From: Dryococelus australis | Lineage: Eukaryota > Arthropoda > Insecta > Phasmatodea > Phasmatidae | Length of the DNA: 64,000 nucleotides | Direction: 5' to 3' | Assembly: GCA_029891345.1 (NCBI GenBank) | Contig: CM057009.1 | Coordinates: 292,154,966 to 292,218,965 of the forward strand | The notes under the pieces: generated by a model | The model's input: the letters and a program-made list of their open reading frames with translations, nothing else | Databases searched by the model: none | Told to the model about the DNA's origin: nothing | In this document: one piece after another, positions 33,479 to 48,059 of the stretch | Numbering within the stretch: the stretch's first letter is position 1 | Layout of the letters: every line of letters starts with the position of its first letter | Made by a program: the position numbers and the translations under genes

Positions 33479-36400
33479 TTTGTGTAATTTCCCTTGTATC
33501 CACTGACATTTAGGAACGGAATCTTGTACTCTTAATTCAGCACTGCATAAACTGTCATGCTTTATAGTAATCAGGTATCAGGAATCAGGTCACATAGAAA
33601 ATATTTTTGTCATGCCCCCCCCCCCCCCCCCCCCCGTGGTGCGCTTCACACACACAAGGAGGTTTCTAAACTAGACTGACAAACTTCGGCTGTACGTTAA
33701 TCACGAGAAAATACATTGAAAATACATACACGGCCTATGGTCTAATTGAATCATGAGGGCTGTACATATATTTGGAAGTTCGACCTGAAGCAATAATTTA
33801 TTAAAACTAATGGAGATGGATCACTGAGTGTTTAGATAATGTGTACAGTTAATTGAGATATGCAGGTTAATATTCCATCTTTTAAATCCCAAGTATGCTA
33901 TGCCATCATGGAGATTAAGTTGAAATAATGGTAGGAACAGTGATAATGTTCATGAAATAGTTTTATGACAGTGACAGACAGGTGTTGTGGTGTCTACAGA
34001 ACTTTGTTCTGTTACACATTATCCAGACACTCAGTTTTTGTTTTACATATTTTCTCCATTATTTTTAAAACACTTTTATTTCAGGCCCAACTTTGAGAAC
34101 GTGTACCTAACGTAGGATTTACTTTAGACTATATGTTGTATCTGTTTCTTTTTTTGTTGTAAATGTTTTCTGTTTCTTTTTTTGTGATTAACCTGCAACC
34201 AACAAGTTGGTCTAATTTAAAAACATACTACTGTAAGTAATTTGAGTGCAACATTTAGGTTATGTGGTTGTTTGTTGACCTAGCATTTTAATATTTAGTT
34301 CAACTAGTCTTCTACACAGTAGACTGTAGTGCATTTGGTTGAATCTCTTTGATTTGTAGGTTTTGATAATTTAGACTATAATAGACGTACACAGGATGTT
34401 TCAATTTTTGAGAAGTGTCTTAAGAATGGCCTAAGAATAATGTGTTTGGTAAAAGTACAATATGTTTCAGTGTCAGTGCTTGCACTGAATTTCCTACAAT
34501 ATATTATGTAGCAAGTTCTGTCATCATCAGAACATATCCATTTTCTTCTTCGGTGTTCAGGTGTGATCCCCTGGGATCTAAATGAATGTATGACAAGGAG
34601 CTGCTAATTTTTGCATCAATGTTTAGTTTTTTTTCGCAAGTTTCAGATATTTTCATATATATTTTTTTGTATATGATGTTCCACTGGTACATATCCTTGG
34701 TTTCTCCCTAATAGTTTGTTATGCTGGGCTGCGGTGATTTTGTTTTTATTTGTATGGGAAATGTCCTATTGAAGTGCGAACTTTGCAGTAAAAATGTTCT
34801 ATCACCTGCTGTACTGCAATAGCATCTTGCTAATTATTTATTTTGTATTTGCTATATTTCTTATGTGGATACTTCCATCAAATTATCCCAGAAATAAGAA
34901 TGTTAATATTACACTTAGTACTCTCAAAACCTCGCAGTTAAGAGCCACCCAAATCTTTTCACTCCCATATTGAATAAGTGCAAACATGAGAAGCTCATCA
35001 TGTTGATTATAGCTGCTAAGAACACAGGGAAAGAGATTTAGGGTGCCATTCTTTGCATCCCCAATGATACTCAGTCTTTAAGTTAGGGCAGTAACTTTTG
35101 AGAACTGACCCTGTATTTGGCAGGACATCCATCATAGTTGTGGTATACTCCATTTCATTGAAATCAACAAATTTTGACAATTCTATAAATGCTGTGCGGC
35201 AACCATATATCCTTCCACCACAGCTGTTCTATTTATTAAGAAAACAAACTGTTTAAACGAAACTTGTTTTATCAGTGTAGGTTACCATTCTAGCTTACTT
35301 TATTGTAGTCATGGCCAAGTTATGCTGCTGGGGCTCTGTTTATTTTATTGAGGGTGGATGGGGTTGGGAGAGACTTCAGTTTGTCTTTTATGCGATGCAT
35401 TGTTTTGCAGCACTTTTTTCGAGACGATATAATTTTGAATTACATACGTGTTGTTTTAATGGACCAGTAGAAAATTTTGTTCGTACAGAAGTAGCATTCA
35501 AATTATTATAATCTGTAAAGTTTTAACCTCACTGAAAGAGGAAAACGTGATAAATATTATGTTTTTCATGCCAATGCAAATAATAAACATATTCCGTAAC
35601 ATAAATATTTTTGGCAAAGTTAACCTTAGGCTTGTTGGATTTTCCATATGGTAAACAAGGTATTTTTAACATTACTAAACAACATTGAAATGGTGGTTTT
35701 CTAGGTCACATATATTTCAAACATTCTAATAACTGTTTCAAAATACATTATTTGCAAAACACTTTGACTTACGGTTTGTAATTACTATTTGCAACTCCTG
35801 AACTTATGTTCTGTGGCAATCCTTGAATACGTTTGTCTACCACTGATACAAATTAATTTGCCGAATCATTCAGTAAATATGACACGTCACCAGTTTCCTG
35901 AAACTAATAAACTGCGGAATGAAAATGCACATTGGCACTTCATAACACATATTGGTACAGAAAATTGCAGACCAAGCCATACACGTGTCAATAATATTAC
36001 ATTTAACACAAGAAAACTCGTTACAAAGGCACCCCTACAATCAACTATGCTTAATGAAATTAAATGCCAAAGTCATTAATTATGATAAAGATTTCCGATA
36101 ACACCAGTCAGGTACTCACATAAACGTGGCAGAACATGTACAATAGCATTCGCAGAGCTGGAAATATTTTACGACCGTAATTGTCCATCTGCTCCGCCAT
36201 AATAGTTAAACATTTTTTTAACCAATTTGATAAAAACAAAAAAAAATTGTGCAGTACTTTAAAAACCTATTTTAAACCACAAATATTGTAAATATAATTT
36301 AGAGTTTGAATTGCAACCTTTAGTTCGAAGTACTATTTTCTTCCATGATGATCATCAATATCACCAACATTACATACATCATGCAACAAGTCATCAGCTG

Positions 36401-38722
36401 ATACAATACTTTGCAAATGAGAGCATTTACTGTTATATATTGTGTGTAGATTGGTTACTTTGTCTGTCAAACTTTAGTGTACGTATATCAACTGCAGTAT
36501 AATTGTTTTGGACTCTGTCTGTGTATGTGTGTGTATGTATGTATGTATATCTGTTTCTGTCTCTCTTTTTTTGTTTTTTCTTCTTCTCTTCTTCTTCTGT
36601 GTGTGTTTACAGGATGATTCCCAGCACCTGTATCACCCTATTTTCTTGGCAACAGGACACGTAGGGTTTGCGAAAAAATTGTGATAACTATACCTTATAT
36701 CATTCCTTGATTGTTGGTAGTAATTCCATTCCCCAGAACATACCGGAGTTAGGGGTTTGGGGGTGAGCTTTGAAATTGCAAGTGGAAACAGGGTTGTATC
36801 TGGTATCATTGGATAGATCGTTCTGAAAAGAAAGAACATTTACTAAGACTTATGACGTGCATAGTTTACTCACAATAAAATAAATCATGTAAGCATATTG
36901 TTTGTGATGTGTGTAGTTTATGCACAATGAAACTGAATGAAAACTATTTTGATTCTTACTACAATCAAAAGGAAGTCGGCGAAACATGTTTTTTTCTGGC
37001 ATGCATACCTAGTTTACATACAATCAAAAGAATGTAGGGTCTTCTGTAAATACAGGTATGATGTGAGAGAACCTCTGTGCAATAAGAATTGGCCTTTCCT
37101 AATACATTTTGATGTATTTATGCTTATTAATCAATATCTTAAACAATAACAAAGAAGACTAAACGAAGCTTGTTACTTTGTTTGGTGTATTGGGCCAAAC
37201 CTGGTGTTCTTGATGGCAAGTTTTGGAAGTTTATAAAAATTAGAAAACCCCTCGCTCCCTCAGTTATTACACTTTATTTTGCAAATAATTATCTATTTTC
37301 AAATACTAAGCAGGATAAAATAAGAAAATTTTAATAGAAAGTTGAATTAAAATTCATAATTTGTCATATTATCATCTGTATTGATCAGTTGGGTGGAGGG
37401 GGGAGAGATTGTATGTGAATTTCCCCTCGTACAAATTTTTTTCCCCAGGCTCATGCAAAAACATTTATTTCCTTTCCAGGGTAAGTGATTTCCCCCACTC
37501 TGAATAGTAACAATGCGTGAGTGAAAAGAAATTGTACAAATTATTACAATCTTCATGCCCGTTTAATGTTGAAAGTCCTGGCTGTGACACACAATCCACA
37601 GACGACTATGATATACTGACTGTCAAAACCATGTTTTCAGTACGTGTGTCACCCTTGTTATACTTAATTTCACACCAAGCACAGATTGGAGACCTAGAAC
37701 TCTACAGTTTATTTATATCCTGTAAGCTAGTACCTAGTTCTGCCACCAGATATCAAACACTGTGCTGGAAAATGTGACTTACCAAAAGTCTTGAGTTTAC
37801 AAAAAAAATGTCTTTCTCTCAACAAAAAGATTAATTTGAACCATGGTTATTACTAATATTAAATTGTAGTGAATGAATTATAGGCTCATTTATCATATTT
37901 CTACCATGTTCAATTAATCAGAAATTTATCTGATATTCGTCTCTTGGCACAATCTTGGGTTTATTGTTGTTAAGTCCTAAGTCACAAAAATAGACTTCTA
38001 GTGTGGGTAGATACGCTGGAACTGCTATCAGATTCTGTAGCTGTTTGTATTGTTTTGGCTACATTTATAAATACTATTCCATCATTTAATAGTTATACCG
38101 TTGTTTATTCATGCATCGCTGAAGTAAAACTGTGAAATTATTGCAAAGGTAAACATTTTTACAAATTTCCTTGTTCTACTCATTTTACTACTCATTTTTA
38201 GTGTACTGAAACCTTTTAATTGTTTTTGCTTCTCCCTCCTACGTGTCCTCAGCTCTGTCAGACTCAGTGGCCCCGGAGATTTTTATACTACAGATTTACC
38301 ATGTACTTAACTATACTTTTGTTGCTTAAGCCTATGGCAGGCCTAAACGTTATGCCTGCTTCAGACGCGTGTCAATGTGTGTTATGTACCGAGTGTAATA
38401 TTGGTTCTACTAATACACGTTTTCGGTGGATCCTAGTCTTATTTATTTGCTCTTGTATGTAACTACCTTTGGGACCTGGCCCACTCCAGGACACCTCTCC
38501 CTCAAATTGCAACAGGATACTGGGGATGAGATATTTTAGTGGTTCCTGGTGCTGCAAGGAAAGCATCATAATATGTAGTCCACTACAACATCTTACTCGT
38601 GTACCAGTTCCTCAAGTTATAACATAAACCCCTCTTGTGGTGAGACATGAGAAAGATTACCTTAACACTTACATGAATTTATAAAATGTAATACAAATAA
38701 TTTTGGTATTCACAGATATTTA
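33479..38722. other. Long non-coding stretch with simple repeats and a SINE tail
   Basis: Holds a C run (33616-33635), a SINE 3'-end fragment at 34923-34966 ('aaaacctcgcagttaagagccacccaaatc') and a GTAT/TCTT microsatellite at about 36520-36605. A GC-richer patch at 38220-38480 has, on the minus strand, purine-rich text resembling an LTR-element end, but no domain is recognised. Otherwise AT-rich without a supported gene. Confidence 0.5.
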
Positions 38723-38889
38723 AAGCCTGTTCAAGTTAAAATGAGCACTTTTGAAAGCCCTGCTTAAGATCTACTTGTAAACACATTGTGTATTCCTCCG
38801 CCTTATAAACTTAACACTGCCATAGCCCTCATCACTTTATCCATGCGTCGGTCAAGTGAAACAGTGAAATTATTAGAAAAGTAAATATA

Positions 38890-39195
38890 ATTAATAAAGA
38901 CACAGTATACAAATTAGGATAGTAGAGTAAGTACAATTTTGTTTATGATCTTCTTGTAGAATAATAATGTAATAGAGGTAATAGTGTTATCTAAAGAAAA
39001 AGTTGTAAAATATTAATGTAAGAGAGGTAATTATTATTCAAGAAAACATTTCATAATACATACTCCTAAAAAATATTTCAGTCAGGAAGAAAACAGCCAA
39101 AAATATTGTTCAGAATAAAAAACTAAAGATGCTAGGTTGCAAATAGTAGTACAGGAAATAGAATCAAATAACTATAGAGAAACTATTAAAGAAAA
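38890..39195 (+). repeat. Second copy of the Gypsy-like internal segment
   Basis: Near-complement of 15030-15350, here in the + orientation. Frameshifts break the frame open in the other copy. No flanking LTR is recognised nearby. Confidence 0.6.
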
Positions 39196-39879
39196 GTGGA
39201 AATGCGGTGAAGAAGAAGGTGTCTGCAAATTCCTTTGTGCACTGAGTGGCTTGGGCAAAGTTTCAAAAGTCGTGACATGGCTAATCGATAAACATCGAAA
39301 CATCATACCATGAGTACAAAATGGAGTGGAAAATTCTGTGACCATATTTTAGATTTACAACATAATAACATAATTAAAAAAACAATGACGTGAAAAAGTT
39401 GACTAAAAAAAGATGTACAGAATACAACGAACAATAATTGCTCAACATAAAAATATAACTAAAGTTTTTTTGTTAGTTACTTGCCTTATTACAGTACAAG
39501 TGCTGCTCTCTATTGCAGCGGCTAACAAATACCAAATATGTTGTAGAGCCCTGTGATAAAGATACAAATATTGAATATTACCAAAGATAATAATAAACAT
39601 TTCTTTTCAGTGTCGTTTGCGGCATTTACAAATTAATTAATAAGTATACAAGATTAATTGGTTTACAAACTTATAGTTTAATCAGTTTAAAGAGAAATAA
39701 GCATAAAAATGAGTTTCACACAAATTAAAAATTACCTTTAAACTAAGTAGTGTCCCGAAAAGAAACAAGGAAGCAAAATAAAATCGGACTTTGCGAAACA
39801 AAATTAAATCGCCTGAAAAGCAATTTGAGAGGAAGAAAAAGAATAGTATAGAGAAGGAACATACCATAGCATGGCACAA

Positions 39880-40130
39880 CTGGGCGAATTTTACTCAGTG
39901 CGCCCATTAAAATATATGCATCCAGGGGCAGTGAGTATTTTCTAAGGTTCATTTCTAAAGTGCTCAGTTTATTGTGAACAACTTTTACCTAACATTAATT
40001 CCATGTTAAGACATGGAACTACTTACTCTCCGTCATTGACAATTTTACTGGGCACATGCCAGTCAGTATGCGAAATGCAGGTAGGGGCAGTGATATTTTT
40101 CGAATGTTCATTTCAGAAATGTGCAATTAA
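39880..40130 (-). repeat. Tandem repeat of a unit of roughly 190-230 bp
   Basis: Read on the minus strand, two partial units share 'gcac.tt..gaaatgaac.tt.gaaaa.a.tcactgcccct...gcat' and 'tgcccagtaaaattg'. One more unit lies inverted at 41024-41175, with 'aatcaaccttagaaaaaagtcattgccccctgtatgcat'. Confidence 0.6.
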
Positions 40131-41206
40131 CCATGTGGGTGTATCTACGGATTAATAATATGTCTGAGCCAATGGCTTGTAATCTTTGTTCCAAATGTAC
40201 GAAAGCCACCGAGTTCATTGTGTTAGAATTATTTCTCATGCTTATGTAAATAACACATTTATTTTTTAAATTTAAGTGACTTGCTATGTGTGTATTTCAA
40301 TCAAAATCTTGTAAATGCTTTTTTTTTTTTCTCACAAGATGCAAATGTGTGCCACTTTGTGATTGTGTGAATTTTTATATTTTAGCATTGTTTTGGAAAA
40401 TTTGGTTGGGCATTGTGAGCAGATTTTAGTTTGTTTTTCTGTATGATTGTGAATTTTTATATTTGTTTTTATGTTCCATTTTGTGTCAGTTCTGGGATTC
40501 TGTAAATGTGTAGTATAAATTGTATAATTAGAAATTTTCCAGCACTATTTTGTATTACGTTGGTTTGTTTGTTACGTTTAGTTTTTGATTTAGCTGTGTA
40601 GAAGACACCCATTTCATTTGTAAATTTTGATAATGTTGTGTAGATTTTTCCTTTCATACAATCTCCGTCTTCCTGCTCTTTTTTAATATAAACATTGCAA
40701 TGTGATCAATAAATACAGTGTATATGTTTCACCACTCTCAAAATTTATTGCCTGAGTCTGCAATAAGATACATTTATTAGTGGTTAAAGCCTATTTGGAG
40801 GGCCTTTAAAAGTGCTCACTAAACCGTAAACAGCATATACCTTGCTTCAGCCTCATCAGCTCTGAAGGCCCTGATGTAAAGAGCCACCCTAATCTCTCCT
40901 CTGCATGCCACATAGCTGTTTAGGTAAATAAAAAGTCATAATTAAATTTACCCATTATACATTTAATTGCTGTAGGTGTACCCTTAAGAAGTGAAACCAA
41001 AGTATAAGCCTGTCTAAAGACTGTTCAAGATAAAGTAAGCACTTTTGAAATCAACCTTAGAAAAAAGTCATTGCCCCCTGTATGCATATATTTTAATTTG
41101 GGTGCACTGAGTGACATTCGCCCAGTAAAGTTGGTAACAATGGATGGAAAGTAGTCCCATATCTTAATGTGGAATAAAAAGTGTTATATAAACATTTGTG
41201 ATAATT

Positions 41207-41440
<234 letters not shown>

Positions 41441-41643
41441 GTGTTTTTTTTTAATGCATCAAAGTGTAAAAATTAGCAGATTTGTAAATTATTTACTCAC
41501 TTAATAATTTCACAGTTTCATTTAACCGACATATGAATAAAATGACGAGGTCCATGAGAATGTTAATTTTACATAAGGTGATATATAAGTAGGTCTTAGC
41601 AAGACTTTCAAAAGTGCTCATTTTACCTTGAACAGACTATAAT

Positions 41644-42492
41644 CATGTAAACTTCATGGTGTGAAGACAGTTAGAAGGTTGCATGGATCAGGATGTAGCC
41701 CGTATTGCAGGAAAACTTTATTTAAGTTAAAAAAAATAATATTCAGCCTTCATCTAGTGTTGACTTCCCTAATTGCTGAAAATACAGACTTGTTTGTGGT
41801 AATAAGTATAGTCTTTCATTCAATTACCTACAGTCACATTGTAGTCTATATTGACAGACTGGTATTGGGAGTTTGAAATGCTGGAGTGGAATAGTGTTCT
41901 GTGAAAACAGTATCTTTTCCTGTTTTTCAAAGTTTTAAATAATCCTCTGAAATATCTGTAACTAGGTTGGAGCAAAATATTAGTACTGGGCTATTGAAGA
42001 TTCAGTAATATAAAAATAAACAATAGGATATTTAGATAAATGACCATGTGAATGCATAGTTACGCCACTGTAATCTTTGTTAAAACATTTTATGTACATA
42101 AAAATTATAAATGTCCATACCTCTTACTAACCTCATAATCTCTTTGTTAACCAGATGAACAACAGAACTTTGAGAAAAATAAAAAACTAATTCCAGCATA
42201 CAAGCATGCAACTTTGCAGAAGTTTGAGGGACTTGATTTAAAAGTTCTAATATGACTTCAGTGCGACTGACCATGCACATTATAAAACCAATTTTTAAGA
42301 AAAATTTCCTATTTTAGCAGTAACAGTAAATTTATATTTTAAAGTAGAAGCCCTCCTGTGGCAGCCAAATATATCTTACAAGCATGAAAAATTTTAACTG
42401 TTTTCTTTTGGTCAGTTTACAATAGCTTTTGTGTTAAGTCATGACTAATCAATGTGCTAAATGCTTCTGAATCAATTAAGTAAACAACTGTG
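41644..42492. other. Non-coding stretch, nothing recognised
   Basis: AT-rich with no supported exon or repeat by eye. Confidence 0.4.
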
Positions 42493-42773
42493 TCACTATT
42501 TTCACTCTATGGGGCTACGGTAGCTGAACAGATAGCCTGCTCGCCTCCCACCAAGGCGAACTGGGTTCAATCCCCGGCTGGATCACTCCCGCATGTGGAA
42601 ATTGTGCCGTACGATGCCGCTGGTCAGTGGGTTTTCTTGGGGATCTCCCATTTTCTCCACCCTTTCATTCCAGCACTGCTTCATACTCACCTCAATCACC
42701 CTCATTGGCTCTCAAGACCTCGCTGTTAAGAGCTGCCCAAATCTCTTCACTCTTAATTCACTATTTTCATTCT
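42493..42773 (+). mobile_element. tRNA-derived SINE with target-site duplication
   Basis: The body 42509-42757 (249 bp) has an A-box-like GGTAGCTGAACAGATAG (42519-42535) and a B box GGGTTCAATCCCCGG (about 42562-42576), the Pol III promoter of a tRNA-like head. A unique body and a tail follow with CCTCGCTGTTAAGAGCTGCC. The flanks TCACTATTTTCACTCT (42493-42508) and TCACTATTTTCATTCT (42758-42773) are a target duplication with one mismatch, showing LINE-assisted retroposition. Partial copies of the same tail lie at 34923-34966, 40857-40905 and 61405-61445, and related heads at 62194 and 55935. Confidence 0.85.
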
Positions 42774-43400
42774 TTTTACAGAATTTACTAAGTGCTTCAT
42801 AGAAATATTTTGTTTGCTTGCTTCTGCTGTTACAGGGAGCTGGTACTTATTCCCATTTACTATAGTTTAATCCCATACAGCTTTTAAACTATGCTGCAAG
42901 TTAATGTATTGTGCTTCACATTGATGTGGCAGTTCCACATCAAAAAGGAATCTGCCAGTCATTTATGATAACTTCATTTTTCACATATGTTCTGTTGAAA
43001 GTTTGTGTAATTTTCTTTATTTTCTTAACCGAAATTCTGAATAATAACACTTATTTCCTTCTTACTTGATTGAGAGGAATCCTGAATATTACCATTTTTA
43101 CTTAAAAAAAAAAAAAAAAAATAGGGAAAGATAGTTACATAACAATATGATCTTGATTTGTGACAAATGTTGAATGAGTTTAATGCCTGCCATCACAGTC
43201 CTCAAGTGGTATCTGAAATACATTTTTTTTTTGCAGTAATGGTTACTTATTTCAAATTTGGCTGGTGCTAAGAAATAATAAAAATATCGTAATTCATTGC
43301 TTAAAGATCCTGAAATATTTCTGTAAGTTTTTAAAACTTATTTGACCATCTAGCAAGTATTTCTGGTGCAAGGTGGTGTCAGTTTCATACTAACTGCAGG
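42774..43400. other. Non-coding stretch, nothing recognised
   Basis: AT-rich with an A run at about 43105-43122. Confidence 0.4.
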
Positions 43401-45190
43401 TTTTCTATAATGAATTTGATGCGAGGGACTCTAGGATGGGTAGTTGAAGGTGACTTCGCCCTGCCGCTTACCCAAGGCAGGGGCGAGTTGAGATGTGCGG
43501 GCGCCATGCTCAGTCGAGCTGTTGCTGTGCTGGGGTCATGGGCCGACAACCAACGAGGGTCCCTGGAGTCTCCACCGTGCTGGGGTTATCTTTTGGCAAC
43601 TCACCGTGTTCACCAACATTAATGCTAAAATGGTACCATGTGTTACCATGCAAGATGCCGGGTGTCTGTCTCCGGGCACGCACTCATTAGAAAACACAGC
43701 TATTAATCTGCATTTCTGGGTGCAGGTCCCGTTATTGCAACACTGAGTTTACTCTGCATAGGGTGCAGGACCCATAATAGCAAACACTCTTTAACTATTT
43801 CCTCGGCTATAGGGCACCGCACCTGAAATTGAAGCCAATAAAATATGTCTTACCTTATCACACATGTTTTATTGCTTCATTGTAGAAGCATTTACTTCGT
43901 ACAGAAAATAAAGTAAGTGGGCCTGACTTTTAGGTTGCGTTACATTACAAGTTACACGGTCGACCCCTCGGCACTAGAAGAATTAAAAGTGGTTCCTGTA
44001 TTAGTTAGGCTATTGATATACTAAGTGATCACCACCTGAATTGCGGTGCCGAGGGGGGCACAAACTGTGCATCTCCCGTGCGTGCTACTTACTCTGGTTG
44101 CAGATTCAGACTACGAGCGTGGCGCCAGCCAGCTCTCAATATGGCCGGGGCAAGCTCAGAAAGTGCACCCTGAGCGTCACTCAAATTAAACATAAAACAC
44201 TCTTACTCGCTAAATTATAAAATAAACCCTGTGCAAAATGTGTTGTATACACTTATGTATTGGCGACATTCCCATTAATTTAATATTGCACAGATGTCGA
44301 CAAACATGACGTCCCACGAATGCTGCCGCCCTTGCAAATTATATTAAAAGGATGAATGTGTGCTGTGACAATTGTGTATGAAATGAAACATTATGATGCA
44401 ATAAAACTCTTTACTTATTATCACTTAATTATGCTGTGGTGAAAGTTTAGCTCTCTGGAGCGTTACACTGTGGATTCACAGGTGTGTCGGCACATAAAGT
44501 AATGTTCTGTGAACATGCATGATTCCCTCTATGAGGTGCACTATGTTATGCTCCGGTGTGCAAAAAGGTGCTATGTGCGACTTCAATTCGCACACCTACA
44601 AAGGAAACCCTACTAAACTCACTTCCATGCAGACGGAAACTTATTCACTTATAAGGGTATTCTAATCCCTAACGTTCTTACTGTGACACATGTTGCTAAC
44701 ACTCGTTGAGTTGGCAACGAGACCCGTTGAGATGACGCACATTACAAGTCATAAATTTACTGCTGCGCGGGCAGTTCACTTACTCCCTCCAATTGCTGCT
44801 ACGCCCAACGGCCTCGGCTTCCTTGGGATGCAGTCAATGCGTTTGCCCATTTCTCCCATGAATTACCTCTTGGCAGATATCAACAAAAACTGCCATTGTG
44901 AGATGCGCGATTTGGGTCACCAAGTAAAAGCATAGATGCCATCCTCGGCGGACCATACCGTTGTACTCCGAGGCTGTTTGAATTACCCCTGATGTGCACT
45001 AATGCGGCAGACTGGCTACGTGGCTCAAACGGCCAGAGAAGCGCTAATGAACGTCAACTTTATCAAAACTGCAGCTCTTGTACTGGCCTATCTGAAAATT
45101 TCCTATTATGGTTCAGGATATTTCATTGTGGCTAATATAAAAATAATATGCTTGTCTAGTAACTCTATGGTTAACCAACCATTTAGCTAA
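43401..45190. other. GC-richer island, probably a decayed LTR-type element
   Basis: Base composition changes sharply and CpG is more frequent than around it. Complementary phrases 'gacccctcggcac' (43962) and 'gtgccgaggggggc' (44047) can pair. Open frames (43410-43622, 43495-43746, 44690-44935) resemble no protein I know and lack initiation or splice support. It could be an LTR with untranslated leader, or the CpG-rich 5' region of a gene. I cannot decide. Confidence 0.3.
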
Positions 45191-48059
45191 ATTAACGATT
45201 GAGTGATTTGTTTTGCTGATGCTAGTTTGACTTACTGCACTTTTTTGGACAAATCAGCTGGGTGATTTCTTCTAAAACCATACAAATATGATGATGAATT
45301 CACCCATATTAGATTTTTCTAATCCATTATGATTGCAGAACTTTTGTTGACAGTGCTGCACTTGCCGATGTGACAATTTATTCATCTATTAGTCTGTTAC
45401 GTCTGCCTTGTCCTCCATGTGTACATCAGCTAGCATAATCTTATAGTGATGGTAAATCTAATACACTAGTGTACTTATTCAGATTTTAAGAAAGCAGTGA
45501 ATTTTCCAGTATATAAGCAATACAAACATTCTCTTCTCTCCTGACAAAATTTTCACTGTTGTCACAGATGTTAGCCGTATCAGTATAGTTGCTCAGGTTT
45601 TGACAACTATAAGCACTCATGCAAAACAGCAAGTGATATCACAAACATCTCACTATCTTATCACATTGTGTTAATATTAAGAGGTGAATAGAAAGAAAGA
45701 CATTACCTATAAGAAAATAATGAATGTTTTCTTAAAATAACTAGTCATAGATTATGTATGTATGTGTTATTGCCAGTAGTCTTGTTTTACAGTCTAATGA
45801 CATAACAGAAATGCTTGTCCATACCTATAAATGTGTAAAAGCTATTTTCTTCTTAAATTAATTGTACATGATGCATTTTATATATTTGAAGTATAGAGTA
45901 GAATTCCAAATTTCCTATTGAACGTAATGAGTTGTAGGTTTGCAACTATATAATAGAGTTTCATATGGCACTTTAAGAGAGCACAAATTGTCATGAGATA
46001 AGTACTTTTGAACCAGTATGAAAATTTGTTTAAAAGAGAGTCATCTGCTGTAATATATTATCTCACATGAAACTGTGATATGTTTCATCCTGAACACAAC
46101 GTGCATTCTTTCTTTGACACAGACATACTGATACTGTGTTAGATTTCAGATTTGGAAATAATACTGATGTGGTGCAGTAAGTTAATTGAAGGTTTTGTCA
46201 TACAAAACATGTTTGATAAGGTTTAGAAAAGAAGCATACATAACGGAGCACCAAGTGTACAGTGATCATTTTCTATGGACCAATATATTTGATGTGAAAA
46301 TTGAAGTGTTTCTTGACTAACATCTTCCCTATCAAGACTATATACTCTATTTGTAACATCTCGGTATCTTCTATCACAGCAAAATTTTGGTAGTGAGCAT
46401 TGATTAATAATTTATACTAACCAACTAGTATGTTGACTCTGAATTATTCCTCCAACGTTCTGGCCCATAAATTTTTCAAATAGAGGAATAGTTTTGTATC
46501 AACCAGACATTGACGTCAACCATGAGACAGTCTCAGGTTGGGAAAGAGAGGGGCAACTTCTAACATACCTTCCCAAACCCCTGGTCAGCTGCCCATACAT
46601 ATATAAAAGTTGTTCAGTTGCAGAAAGACAGCACCAACTTGCAGAAAGACAGCACCAACTTGCAGCTTATTCTAGCAACCAGGTAACTGCTGTTCCTTGT
46701 GTAGGTTGTGGTGTATAATTTTGGTGGTTGTACATGAACAAAACTGTCAGTAATATGTGTAAGGTCATTTACACAGTTGAAAATTTTGCATGTTATATTG
46801 CTTGCTTCATTTGGAAAAAAATTGATTTCACCCAAAATCTTATCTGTGCCTCCTTATAGTTTATCCAGTTTGTTATATAATTGTCATTTATACATGTACA
46901 CTGTGGGTTCAGTATTTTTGTCTCGTGTTCATTGATGTGTTTGTGTAAAGGTGAGCTTATATATTCTATCAAAAATTAATTTTAGCCACAAGCTTGTTCT
47001 CCTTGTTAGTGAAATATTTTTTTTAGTATGTGGGTACCTACTTTGATCCTTCAAAATTTGCTTTGCATTGGGCAGTATTTATATTTTCTGGTCTTTGAAT
47101 GTATTAGCAAAAAAATGTCATCATTGTTTTTATGTGGTATCTAATAACTCATTTTCCAGATCACACTGCCACGTACTACACGTTTCTTTCTTTATCACCA
47201 TTGTGTATTTGTCGTTGTTGTCTGTAGGTGTAAAGATGATTGCTGACCAAGTGATATAATTTTAGCTTACATTCCCACTTATATTTTTATGTACATTCTT
47301 GGTTAGTCCTTATAAATTGAGTTGCAAATTCTTTATTCTTTCTGTTTCATTGCATCAACTGTATGTTAAGTTTGTCTTCACTTGGTCTCTCAAATATTTC
47401 TATTAGATTATGCATGTGTGCAGGTAGATATTCTAGTGCCATTGTCTATGTTTGCTGTTTTAAGAAATATGCTTGATAATTTTTTGGTTGATCTTTAAAA
47501 AATGTTATCTCCTTCCTGTGTTTGTGCATGTATGTTTCTCCCCATGAACATATTCATCAAATTTCACCAAATTAAATAATTATTGCTTAAAAAGGTACAT
47601 TCAACTTACATAGTTTTTGGACCATGATTTTGGTTCATTTTTTGAAATAGCAAACATTAAAAAAATTTTTGGTGTGATGTCATCTCAGGAATCGTTCAAT
47701 CACTCTGAAACACGATTGACAGCATAAAGTCAGAAACTCATGTTATCATTTGGGAATATAGTGCTTCATTAATAAGGTTTTTAGATCATATTTTGGAAAC
47801 AGTTCATATCATATCCACAAAATTTGGTACATTTTTGGTGTTATGGAATATCAGATGCCTGTTTTCAAAATTGCAATGTATTAGTATGCCATATCTGGCT
47901 TAAAATACCTCTTGCAAGAAAGACTATATTAATTTATTTTATAAACAATGTTATACCTTTAATAGCGATGTATCTACAACTTAATATCATTTATTAACTT
48001 TATATCTGAGAGATGCAATTATGTTTGTGCCTGGAGCATGCAAAATATGTTGTTTTTGT
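45191..48059. other. Non-coding stretch, nothing recognised
   Basis: AT-rich with no supported gene. A short tandem duplication of 'cagaaagacagcaccaacttg' type units sits at about 46620-46662. Confidence 0.4.
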
